Origin: an uncultured Clostridia bacterium
GTDB lineage: Bacteria; Bacillota; Clostridia; Christensenellales; Borkfalkiaceae
Reading direction: 5' to 3'
DNA length: 64,000 nucleotides
NCBI GenBank assembly: GCA_947623655.1
Contig: CANQHG010000006.1
Location: forward strand, 1 to 64,000
The notes beneath the pieces were generated by a model. That model ran no database searches. It saw nothing but the letters and a program-made list of their open reading frames with translations, and was not told the DNA's origin. Positions within the stretch are counted from its first letter, which is position 1, and each line of letters starts with the position of its first letter. The position numbers were made by a program, and so were the translations under genes. Positions 34,360 to 44,833 of the stretch are shown here, in pieces.

Positions 34360-35841
34360 TTAAGTCTTATCAGGCGTTTTTTTGTCGGTAGATTCTGCAA
34401 ATTTTTTTAAAAATTCCGTCCCTTTTCCAACGGGAATATTTACGCCCGCACCGCCGACGCATCCGCCCGGACATCCCATTCCTTCCAAAAGATATCCCTC
34501 TTTTTTTCCGAACTTGGCAAGTTGCAAAAGTTTTCTGCACTCAAACAACCCCTCTGCGCAATCCACTTTGAGTTCGATATCTGGATGAGACTTTTCCAAA
34601 CATGCCTTTATTGCGCCTGCAACGCCTCCGGTGGCGCCGTATCCTCTTCCCGCCGCAGTTGCGCCAATGATGGCTTCTTCTTCGCATTCTTCGGGATCGA
34701 TTCCGCGCGACTCGAAAATAGCGGCTAATTCCTCGAAAGTGATGACAAAATCAACATCGGAGCGCACTTTATTGTCGATCGCCTCCAATTTTTTTGCGGC
34801 GCATGGACCTATAAAGACGACTTTGGACGTCGGGTGATCGCGTTTGATCATTTTAGCCGTCGTCACCATCGGCGTAAGTGTTTCGGAAATGCCGGATGCA
34901 AGTCCCGGGAATTCTCTTTCCGCCAACATGATCCACGAGGGGCAACATGACGTAAGAAGGAACGGATGCTCGCCTGTTGCGATCTTTGCCGCATATTTTT
35001 CGGCCTCTGCAACGGCTCCGACGTCCGCCCCCGCCGCAACTTCGTAAACACAAGAAAATCCGAGCGCCTTTATTGCCGAAAAAAGTTTTCCGAGCGTTAC
35101 GTTCTGCCCGAATTGGCCGATGACCGACGGCGCGACTTCCGCCGCGACCTCATCGCCCGCCTTGAGCGCATTGACAAGCTGGAAGATCTGCGACTTATCG
35201 GCAATGGCGCCGAACGGGCAATGCACCATACATTGTCCGCATGCGACGCATTTTTCGGGATCGATGTACGCCCGCCCGAGTTTATCGCTCGAAATCGCAT
35301 GGACGCCGCAGTTGGAAGAACAAGGACGGATTCTGTGAACGATCGCCTCATAGGGACACGCGGCCTTACATTTTCCGCATTGAATACACTTTCTTTGGTC
35401 GATCACGGCGTATCTGTCTTCTTTGACGGAGACGGCGTGAACGGGACATGCGTGTACACAATAGCGGGAAACACACTTTCTGCACAGGTCGCTGACCTCA
35501 TATTTGTTGTCCTCACACCTGTCGCAGGCCGAGGGAATGACCTGCATGAGCGGAGGTTCGTAGTATTTTTCGGAGATATTGCTCTTATCGAACCCGCTCG
35601 TGAGGTGCGCAGGTCTGTCTTGCGGATTTAAAGACATCCCCATTGCAAGGCGGACGCGTTCGGACGCGATTGCTCTTTCACGGTAGATACTCTCACGGTA
35701 GCGGGGCTCTTCGGTCGGCGTCAAAGTATACGGTATCGCTTCGAGATCGTTCGCGACATTCTCGGAATAAAATGCAGCTTTTGCCACTTCGACGAATACT
35801 TTATGCCTCAGTTCGGACGTCGAACTTCTGAATTTTATCAT
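34360..35841 (-). CDS. [FeFe] hydrogenase, monomeric, ferredoxin-linked type
   Basis: Evolves or oxidises H2, coupled to ferredoxin; 493 residues. After an N-terminal segment of about 100 residues come cysteine motifs for several 4Fe-4S clusters (CDRCEDNKYEVSDLCRKC, CIQCGKCKAACP and CVACGQCMVHCP). The H-cluster motifs follow: L1 TSCCPSW, L2 PCAAKKLEA and L3 GMGCPGGCVGGAG. It resembles group-B-like monomeric enzymes. The ATG at 35841 overlaps the adhE TGA stop (ATGA), so it is coupled to adhE, linking NADH-consuming ethanol formation and H2 production as two electron sinks. Confidence 0.93.
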   Translation of the reverse strand: MIKFRSSTSELRHKVFVEVAKAAFYSENVANDLEAIPYTLTPTEEPRYRESIYRERAIASERVRLAMGMSLNPQDRPAHLTSGFDKSNISEKYYEPPLMQVIPSACDRCEDNKYEVSDLCRKCVSRYCVHACPVHAVSVKEDRYAVIDQRKCIQCGKCKAACPYEAIVHRIRPCSSNCGVHAISSDKLGRAYIDPEKCVACGQCMVHCPFGAIADKSQIFQLVNALKAGDEVAAEVAPSVIGQFGQNVTLGKLFSAIKALGFSCVYEVAAGADVGAVAEAEKYAAKIATGEHPFLLTSCCPSWIMLAEREFPGLASGISETLTPMVTTAKMIKRDHPTSKVVFIGPCAAKKLEAIDNKVRSDVDFVITFEELAAIFESRGIDPEECEEEAIIGATAAGRGYGATGGVAGAIKACLEKSHPDIELKVDCAEGLFECRKLLQLAKFGKKEGYLLEGMGCPGGCVGGAGVNIPVGKGTEFLKKFAESTDKKTPDKT

Positions 35842-38459
35842 TTTGCAGAGTTGCGTCCGTAATACGCGTTGAGATACATTTGTTTGATCTCGGACATGAG
35901 CGGATAACGGGGATTGGCGCCCGTGCACTGATCGTCGAAGGCGTCTTCCGTCATCTGATCGAGTTTGGCAAGAAATTGCTCTTCCGTATATTTCCCCTCA
36001 AGTGCCTCTTTGATCGTCATCGGCTGGCCGATTTCCGCCATGAGCGAACGCAGTTTTTTGATGAAAGCTTCCACAACTGCTTCGTCATCCTTGCCGGTAA
36101 TACCGAGATAACGGGCAACGTCTGCATACCGTGCCATACACTGCGGATAGGCGTACTGCGGGAATGTGCCGAGCTTTGCGGGCGCTTCCGCGCTGTTGAA
36201 ACGAATGACTTCTTCCAACATGAGCGCATTCGCCATGCCGTGCGCGATGTGGAAATATGACCCGAGCTTATGCGCCATGGAATGACACACGCCGAGGAAT
36301 GCGTTTGCAAACGCCATACCTGCCATTGTTGCCGCATTGGCAACTCTCTCCCGTGCCTCAGGATCGGCGGCACCGTTTTTGTAGGCAGAGGGCAAATAGG
36401 TAAAGAGCAATCGCAGAGCCTCTTTTGCGATTCCGTTGGTGAAATCGGTCGCCATGACGGAAGCGATCGCCTCGAGTGCATGGCTCACGGCGTCGATCCC
36501 CGCACATGATGTGAGTCCTTTGGGAATATCCATCATGAGGTCGGCGTCAACGATAGCCATGTCGGGCATGAGCTCATAGTCGGCAAGCGGATACTTCGTG
36601 CCAGTCTTTTCATCGGTAATGACGGCGAACGGCGTCACTTCACTCCCTGTGCCCGCCGTGGTCGGAATTGCCACGAACATGGCTTTATCCCCCATATGCG
36701 GGAACGAATACACTCTTTTTCGGATATCGGAGAACCGCATTGCCATCCCTTCGAAATCGGCCTCGGGGTGCTCATACAGAACCCACATGATCTTCGCGGC
36801 ATCCATAGGAGAGCCTCCGCCTACGGCGATAATGACGTCGGGCGCAAAGCTTCTCATCATTTCGAGCCCTTTTTGCGTGCATGCGAGAGTGGGATCGGGT
36901 GTGACGTCAAAAAACGTCTCGTGCACAATGCCCTCTTCCTGCAAGATCTTGGTGATCGACGCGGTAAAACCACTGTCATAGAGGAATTTATCGGTGACGA
37001 TAAAGGCGCGTTCCTTGTGATAGACCTGAGCGCCGAGCTCTTTGAGCGCTACGGCAAGGCAACCGCGCTTGAAATAAACCTTTTCGGGTGCTCTGAACCA
37101 AAGCATATTTTCTCTCCTCTCTGCAACTGTCTTGATTTGAATGAGATGTTTGACGCCGACATTCTCCGATACGGAATTTCCGCCCCACGATCCGCAACCC
37201 AGGGTGAGCGACGGCTCGAATTTAAAGTTATACAGATCTCCGATCCCTCCATGCGAAGACGGCGTATTGACGACGATACGACACGTCCGCATAACCGTAC
37301 GGAACTTTTCAAGCTTCTCTTGCCCCTCGCGCACGTTGAGATAGATGGAAGAAGTGTGTCCGAGCCCGCCGTCCTTTACAAGTCTGTCAGCCTTGGCAAC
37401 GGCATCGTCGAAATCCTCTGCTCTGTACATTGCGAGCACGGGAGAAAGCTTTTCGTGTGCGAACGGCTCGGACAAGTCGACGCTTTCCACTTCGCCGATC
37501 AAAACTCTGCTCCCTTTCGGCGCTTCAAACCCAGAAAGCTCGGCGATCGTTTCCGCGCTCTGGCCGACGATCCTCGAATTGAGTGCACCGTTGATGAACA
37601 TTGTCTTTCTGACTTTCTCCGTCTCTTCGGGCGTTAAAAAATAAGCGCCGCGCTTACCCATCTCCGCCTTAAAGGTGTCGTACACGTCTTTTACAACGAT
37701 AACGGACTGCTCGGATGCACAGATCATGCCGTTATCGAAAGTTTTGGAATGCAAAATCGACGAGGCAGCGAGTTTGAGGTCTGCAGTGCTGTCGATGACG
37801 GCGGGCGTATTGCCTGCACCTACGCCGATAGCGGGTTTCCCCGATGAATATGCCGCTTTCACCATACCGGGACCGCCCGTTGCGAGGATCATATCCGCCT
37901 CGTGCATGATCATGCCCGACAGAGGGACATTGGGCTGGTCGATCCAGCCGATGATATCGTCGGGCGCACCTGCCTTGACGGCGGCCTCAAGCACAATTTT
38001 TGCCGCCTCGATCGTCGACTTTTTTGCACGCGGGTGCGGCGAAATAATGAGACCGTTTCTCGTCTTTAACGAAATGAGACATTTGAAGATCGCAGTCGAC
38101 GTCGGATTAGTCGTAGGAATGACGGCGGCAAGCACGCCGATCGGTTCGGCAATACGGGTAATGCCGTACCCCTCGTCATGCTCAAGCACACCGCATGTCC
38201 GCGTGTTTTTATAGGCGTTGTAGATATATTCGGAGGCATAGTTGTTTTTGATGACTTTATCCTCGACAACGCCCATTCCCGTCTCTTCCACAGCGAGTTT
38301 GGCAAGCGGGATCCGCGCCTTATTTGCGGCCATTGCCGCTTCGAAAAAGATCTTATCGACCTGTTCCTGCGTATAGGAAGAGTATATTTCCTGTGCGGAA
38401 CGCACTCTTGTAAGAAGTTTTTTCAACGACTCTTCGTCGTTAACCATAAAATCCTTCAT
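35838..38459 (-). CDS. adhE: Bifunctional acetaldehyde-CoA/alcohol dehydrogenase
   Basis: Converts acetyl-CoA to acetaldehyde and ethanol with two NADH; about 873 residues. The N-terminal aldehyde dehydrogenase half contains the catalytic Cys in DNGMICASEQSVIV. A linker with WFRAPEKVYFKRGCL leads to the C-terminal iron alcohol dehydrogenase half with GGGSPMDAAKIMW, PTTAGTGSEVTPFAV and the His-rich iron site CHSMAHKLGSYFHIAHG. The ATG at 38459 is preferred (GGGAG 7 nt upstream) over 38471. These proteins form spirosome filaments in relatives. Confidence 0.96.
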   Translation of the reverse strand: MKDFMVNDEESLKKLLTRVRSAQEIYSSYTQEQVDKIFFEAAMAANKARIPLAKLAVEETGMGVVEDKVIKNNYASEYIYNAYKNTRTCGVLEHDEGYGITRIAEPIGVLAAVIPTTNPTSTAIFKCLISLKTRNGLIISPHPRAKKSTIEAAKIVLEAAVKAGAPDDIIGWIDQPNVPLSGMIMHEADMILATGGPGMVKAAYSSGKPAIGVGAGNTPAVIDSTADLKLAASSILHSKTFDNGMICASEQSVIVVKDVYDTFKAEMGKRGAYFLTPEETEKVRKTMFINGALNSRIVGQSAETIAELSGFEAPKGSRVLIGEVESVDLSEPFAHEKLSPVLAMYRAEDFDDAVAKADRLVKDGGLGHTSSIYLNVREGQEKLEKFRTVMRTCRIVVNTPSSHGGIGDLYNFKFEPSLTLGCGSWGGNSVSENVGVKHLIQIKTVAERRENMLWFRAPEKVYFKRGCLAVALKELGAQVYHKERAFIVTDKFLYDSGFTASITKILQEEGIVHETFFDVTPDPTLACTQKGLEMMRSFAPDVIIAVGGGSPMDAAKIMWVLYEHPEADFEGMAMRFSDIRKRVYSFPHMGDKAMFVAIPTTAGTGSEVTPFAVITDEKTGTKYPLADYELMPDMAIVDADLMMDIPKGLTSCAGIDAVSHALEAIASVMATDFTNGIAKEALRLLFTYLPSAYKNGAADPEARERVANAATMAGMAFANAFLGVCHSMAHKLGSYFHIAHGMANALMLEEVIRFNSAEAPAKLGTFPQYAYPQCMARYADVARYLGITGKDDEAVVEAFIKKLRSLMAEIGQPMTIKEALEGKYTEEQFLAKLDQMTEDAFDDQCTGANPRYPLMSEIKQMYLNAYYGRNSAK

Positions 38460-38491
38460 ACTGTCTCCCATTCCATAAATTTGTTGTCTTA

Positions 38492-38520
38492 ATCATAGCA
38501 AATATTCCCAAAAAAGTCAA
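38492..38520 (-). promoter_or_regulatory. Promoter of adhE-hydrogenase
   Basis: TTGACT (38515-38520), 17-bp spacer and TATGAT (38492-38497) on the minus strand. No clear Rex operator was seen around it. Confidence 0.78.
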
Positions 38521-38567
38521 TATCCACACATGAAATTTCAAAAAAGATAGGAGCCTCGCTTTATGAA

Positions 38568-38592
38568 TGAAAAACCCGCCGAAAAGGCGGGT
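38568..38592 (-). terminator. Terminator downstream of the sigma-factor remnant
   Basis: ACCCGCC / GGCGGGT stem with a GAAAA loop (38574-38592), followed on the minus strand by TTTTT. Confidence 0.8.
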
Positions 38593-38658
38593 AATTAACA
38601 ATATTTTAAGGAAATAAGATAAATGAGATTCTAATATAGAAAATTGACTTAAAGTTTT

Positions 38659-39036
38659 TCACTGTTTCCCCCATTCGTGAATATCCGGAATATGATCGTC
38701 CGTAAATTTCACTTCCGCAACATAGAGACAATGCGAACCGTATACGGCGGCATACGGATTGTTATGCACATATTCGTTTTCCTTTTCAACGTCGAGAAAG
38801 AACGTCATTTCAAGAACAGATCCTCCCTCAATGTCGAATTGATACAAATTTACGCCGGAACCGATGTCTCTTTGAGGCTTTCCGATGAGTCGGTCAACTT
38901 CGTCGAGGCTCATGCCGACCTTGATCTTTTTGTATTGTTCCACTGTCGGCAATTCTTTTTTATCCTCAAACTTCAAATCATCGACAAGATGAAGCAGAAT
39001 GATCTGAATATCTTCATCGGACACAAACCTTTGCAT
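38659..39036 (-). pseudogene. Second half of an ECF sigma reading frame joined to a BamE/SmpA-like domain
   Basis: An open frame of 125 residues from ATG 39036. The frame is open further upstream and there begins YWDERGLYDEDNRAEN, continuing without a stop from a point 3' of the slippery run at 39132-39138. Residues DEDIQIILLHLVDDLKFED look like the start of sigma region 4. Instead of a helix-turn-helix, KIKVGMSLDEVDRLIGKPQRD follows, which resembles BamE/SmpA-type domains (a beta-sheet domain of secreted or lipoproteins). The mosaic suggests that a deletion joined a sigma gene to a neighbouring gene. A separate cytoplasmic protein starting at 39036 is the alternative. No ribosome binding site is visible there. 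Confidence 0.5.
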
Positions 39037-39044
39037 GTCAGCGA

Positions 39045-39398
39045 TCAGCGCCTCAAACCCGTCGTTTGCAAATTCTGTGTTTTCGGCCCGATTATCCTCA
39101 TCATAAAGTCCCCTTTCATCCCAATAAACAACTTTTTTGTGATCGCATTGAGCGCAAGATTTTTGACGCTCGCCGTCAGATACGATCTCACCGAGGTGCC
39201 AACCGCGGAAGCGTGGCCGAAAAACTGCACAAAGGTCTCCTGTACGACATCTTCGATCTCCGCCTTATCTTTCAGATATCTTGCCGTGACAAAAAAGACC
39301 AAGAGCTTATACTTGGCATAAAGATATTGAAATGTGGCCTTGGGTTCGGTCGGACGATCGGAATGAAACGCCCTGAAAAGCCGTTTTTCGTCCGTTAT
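39045..39398 (-). pseudogene. ECF sigma factor region 2, frameshifted and without a normal start codon
   Basis: The frame encodes KATFQYLYAKYKLLVFFVTARYLKDKAEIEDVVQETFVQFF, a clear sigma-70 region 2 with the -10-recognition helix. (Segments: YLYAKYKLLVFFVTARY and DVVQETFVQFF.) The only early starts are an ATA at 39398 behind AAAGGA, or a TTG at 39302 inside region 2. A stop codon lies three codons upstream. The frame then runs off at TTGLRR. At 39132-39138 the transcript reads A-AAA-AAG in the zero frame. A -1 shift, or one extra A, joins it to the frame of the downstream half. Decay and programmed frameshifting are both open. Confidence 0.6.
39132..39138 (-). other. A-AAA-AAG slippery heptamer at the frame junction
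   Basis: On the minus strand the codons ACA-AAA-AAG contain the classical -1 slippery heptamer in the correct phase. After a -1 shift the next codons (GTT GTT TAT TGG GAT) continue the sigma reading frame. It may equally mark a one-base deletion in an A7 run. Confidence 0.6.
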
Positions 39399-39522
39399 GT
39401 TCGGTTATCCTTTCATTTTATAAGACAATGTACATGTCAAAAAAGTTTCAATTCGATAAAATTTTTCTATGAAAAAACAGCTTTCGGATGGGAAAGCCGT
39501 TTTATTCTGTATAGAGCACAAC

Positions 39523-42147
<2,625 letters not shown>

Positions 42148-42193
42148 TTTGACACCCGAAATGTTGTTGTCACAAACAAAGTGAACACTCAAG

Positions 42194-42222
42194 ATTATAT
42201 CCCTTTTTTTTGCCGTTGTCAA
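42194..42222 (-). promoter_or_regulatory. Promoter of valS
   Basis: TTGACA (42217-42222), 17-bp spacer and TATAAT (42194-42199) on the minus strand. The -35 box overlaps that of the divergent ABC operon. Confidence 0.88.
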
Positions 42223-42245
42223 CAAAAGAGAGCGGGGCATACAAT
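42216..42245 (+). promoter_or_regulatory. Promoter of the ABC importer operon
   Basis: TTGTCA (42216-42221), 18-bp spacer and TACAAT (42240-42245). Confidence 0.65.
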
Positions 42246-42274
42246 GTATTATCCTAAATTTTACGGAGTGAAAT

Positions 42275-43270
42275 ATGAAAAAATTTTTTGCGATCCTCGG
42301 AGCGGCGCTCTTTGCCCTCCTTCCCCTCTCTGCCTGCGGCGGAGATAACGACGGCGGACTCACCAAGATCCGCCTCAATGAAGTGACCCATTCCGTTTTT
42401 TATGCCCCGATGTACCTTGCCGACTCTCTCGGCTTTTTTAAAGACGAGGGGATCGAGATAGAACTTACGAACGGCGGCGGAGCCGATAAAGTGATGACGG
42501 CCGTCCTGTCGGGAGACGCGGAGATCGGTTTCTGCGGTCCCGAGGCGGCGTTTTACGTTGCGACGGGCGGCACGAGCGATACCCCCACCGTTTTTGCGCA
42601 GCTCACCATGCGCGACGGGTCTTTCCTCGTCGGCAGAGAACCCGAACCCGACTTCAAATGGGAAAACCTGTCCGGCAAAGAAATTCTTGCGGGCAGACAG
42701 GGCGGCGTACCCGCAATGACCTTTGAATACATCTTAAAAGAACGCGGCGCCGAAAACTACAAACTCAACTTCGACGTCGCTTTCAATAACATGACGGCGG
42801 CGTTTATCGAGGGCACGGCAAACTACTGTACGATGTTCGAACCCGTCGCTTCGGAAGTGCAGGCGGCCGGCAACGGGTATATCGTGGCGGCTGTAGGCGA
42901 AGCGAGCGGCGAAGTCCCCTACACAAGCTATATCGCCAAAAAATCGTGGCTGAATTCCAACACCGATACGGTGAAAGGGTTTCTCCGCGCCATGCTCAAG
43001 GCCGTGAAGTATGCTCGGGAAGAGACGCCCGAAAAGATCGCCGAGGGATTGACGGGAGCTTTTCCCGATACCACCCTCGCCTCTCTGGCAACAAGCGTGC
43101 GGAGCTATCAGGGCATTGACGCATGGGCAGGCGATATGCAGATCACCGAAAAGAGCTACAACAGGCTTCTCGACATCATCGAAGAAGCGGGCGAACTTAC
43201 AGAGCGTATTCCCTTTACGACGATCGCCGACAATACTTTGGTCAAGGAAGTCTATCAAGAACTCTTCTGA
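42275..43270 (+). CDS. ABC transporter substrate-binding lipoprotein (NMT1/ThiY-like, NitT/TauT family)
   Basis: Secreted lipoprotein of 331 residues with signal peptide MKKFFAILGAALFALLPLSAC (lipobox LSAC). The domain start VTHSVFYAPMYLADSLGFFKDEGI is typical of the NMT1/SsuA/TauA superfamily. GGADKVMTAVLSGDAEIGFCG and GGVPAMTFEYILKE follow. It is the first gene of a three-gene importer with an ATPase and a permease. The ligand could be an aromatic sulfonate, a pyrimidine or another small anion. No riboswitch is present that would identify it. The RBS is GGAGTG. Confidence 0.88.
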   Translation: MKKFFAILGAALFALLPLSACGGDNDGGLTKIRLNEVTHSVFYAPMYLADSLGFFKDEGIEIELTNGGGADKVMTAVLSGDAEIGFCGPEAAFYVATGGTSDTPTVFAQLTMRDGSFLVGREPEPDFKWENLSGKEILAGRQGGVPAMTFEYILKERGAENYKLNFDVAFNNMTAAFIEGTANYCTMFEPVASEVQAAGNGYIVAAVGEASGEVPYTSYIAKKSWLNSNTDTVKGFLRAMLKAVKYAREETPEKIAEGLTGAFPDTTLASLATSVRSYQGIDAWAGDMQITEKSYNRLLDIIEEAGELTERIPFTTIADNTLVKEVYQELF

Positions 43271-43292
43271 CAGATGAAAAGAAGGCACGCCT

Positions 43293-44030
43293 ATGAAAAA
43301 CGAAATTCTGCGCTTTGATAACGTAACGCTTACCTACCACACAAAACGCGGAGAGACGACGGCGGCCGACGATCTCACCTTCTCCGTGCGGGAGGGTGAA
43401 TTTGTCGCCATCATCGGCCCCTCGGGTTGCGGTAAAACCACTCTCCTTTCGCTCGCGGCGGGATTGCTTGTCCCCTCGGGCGGTAAAGTGACAAGGCATG
43501 GAAGCTGTGGCTACATGCTGCAAAAAGATGAACTTTTCCCGTGGCGCACCATCGAAAAAAACATTTACTTGCCTCTTGAAATAAAGCGGCAAAACACGGC
43601 AGAGCGAAGAAAACAGGCGCAAGAGCTTGCCAAAAAATACGGGCTTGCCGACTTTTTACAGAGCTATCCGCCACAGCTTTCCGGCGGAATGCGGCAGAGA
43701 GCGGCGCTCATCAGAACGCTAGCGACCGAGCCCGATATCCTGCTTCTCGACGAGCCCTTTTCTGCACTCGACTATCAGACCCGTCTTAATGTGTGCGAAG
43801 ATGTATCCTCGATCATCAGAAGCGAACAAAAAACGGCGCTGCTCATCACGCACGACATCTCTGAAGCGGTCTCTCTTGCCGACCGCGTGATCGTGCTCAC
43901 AAAGCGGCCCGCCAGAGTTGCCTTTGAGCACGAACTTGACTTCGGCGATGAAACCCGTCCGATCAAGAGACGGGAGAAACCGCAATTTTCTACATGGTTT
44001 GAGATCTTGTGGAAGGAGTTAAACGCATGA
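43293..44030 (+). CDS. ABC transporter ATP-binding protein (SsuB/TauB type)
   Basis: ATPase of 245 residues that powers the neighbouring permease. Walker A GPSGCGKTT (about 48-56), Q-loop MLQKDELFPWRT, signature LSGGMRQRAAL, Walker B ILLLDEPFSALD and the switch His in LLITHDISEA are all intact. It lies 22 bp after the binding-protein gene, and its TGA overlaps the ATG of the permease gene. Confidence 0.95.
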   Translation: MKNEILRFDNVTLTYHTKRGETTAADDLTFSVREGEFVAIIGPSGCGKTTLLSLAAGLLVPSGGKVTRHGSCGYMLQKDELFPWRTIEKNIYLPLEIKRQNTAERRKQAQELAKKYGLADFLQSYPPQLSGGMRQRAALIRTLATEPDILLLDEPFSALDYQTRLNVCEDVSSIIRSEQKTALLITHDISEAVSLADRVIVLTKRPARVAFEHELDFGDETRPIKRREKPQFSTWFEILWKELNA

Positions 44031-44833
44031 AACACGAATTTTCCAGAGAGCACAGGCAATATCTTGCCAAGAAAAAAAGAAATCTCGCCCTCGTGTGGGC
44101 GTTGCGCCTTGGCATTCTCGCACTTTTTATCGGGTTGTGGGAAAGCATTACCGCGCTTGGCCTTGTCGATCCTTTTCTCATGAGTTCCCCCTCGCGTATC
44201 TGCAAAACGATCGCTTCGCTGTATCGTGACGGTTCCCTCTTCTATCACATCGGCGTGACGCTTCTCGAAACGCTCATCGGTTTTGCGATCGCCGTGGTGC
44301 TCGGTTGTGTCATCGCGCTTGCGCTGTGGTGGAGCGAAACGCTCAAAAAAGTGCTCGAGCCCTATATCGTCGTGCTGAATGCCCTGCCCAAGATCGCGCT
44401 CGGCCCTCTCATCATCATTTGGTTCGGTACGGGAAGCGAAGCGATCGTCTTCATGACCGTCCTCGTCGGTATCATCGTCGCGACGCTGCATATGCTGAGT
44501 GCCTTTTTGGCGACAGACAACAACAAAGTACTCCTTCTCCGCTCAATGGGCGCGAGCAAATTTCAGATCTTGTTCAAGCTCGTGATTCCCTCTTCGCTTC
44601 CGTCTTTCATATCTATGCTGAAAGTCAATGTCGGCATGGCGTGGATCGGCTCCATCATGGGAGAATACATCGTATCAAGGGCGGGGCTGGGGTATCTGAT
44701 CGTTTACGGCGGGCAAGTGTTTAAACTTGACCTTGTGATGAGCGCTACCTGCATCCTTTGTATTTTGGCGGCGGGTATGTATTTTCTTGTCGTGCTTCTC
44801 GAAAAGTTGATCGTAAAGGACGCAAAGAGCTGA
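44027..44833 (+). CDS. ABC transporter permease (SsuC/TauC type)
   Basis: Membrane permease of about 268 residues. Five to six hydrophobic segments include LALVWALRLGILALFIGLW and VIALALWWSETLKK. The ATPase-contact loop is ATDNNKVLLLRSMGASKFQILFKLVIPSSLPSF (EAA-type; short motif RSMGASKFQ). The ATG at 44027 overlaps the preceding stop (ATGA) and has AAGGAG upstream. Its last 159 bp overlap the convergent YkvI-like gene on the other strand. Confidence 0.93.
   Translation: MKHEFSREHRQYLAKKKRNLALVWALRLGILALFIGLWESITALGLVDPFLMSSPSRICKTIASLYRDGSLFYHIGVTLLETLIGFAIAVVLGCVIALALWWSETLKKVLEPYIVVLNALPKIALGPLIIIWFGTGSEAIVFMTVLVGIIVATLHMLSAFLATDNNKVLLLRSMGASKFQILFKLVIPSSLPSFISMLKVNVGMAWIGSIMGEYIVSRAGLGYLIVYGGQVFKLDLVMSATCILCILAAGMYFLVVLLEKLIVKDAKS

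Noticed and set aside
42148..42274. Possible T-box leader before valS
   Set aside because: The gap is only 127 bp and is filled by divergent promoters. No T-box sequence, specifier loop or terminator/antiterminator pair is visible.
42246..42274. Possible TPP or other riboswitch before the NMT1/ThiY-like ABC operon
   Set aside because: The leader from the predicted start site to the ATG is too short for a known riboswitch.
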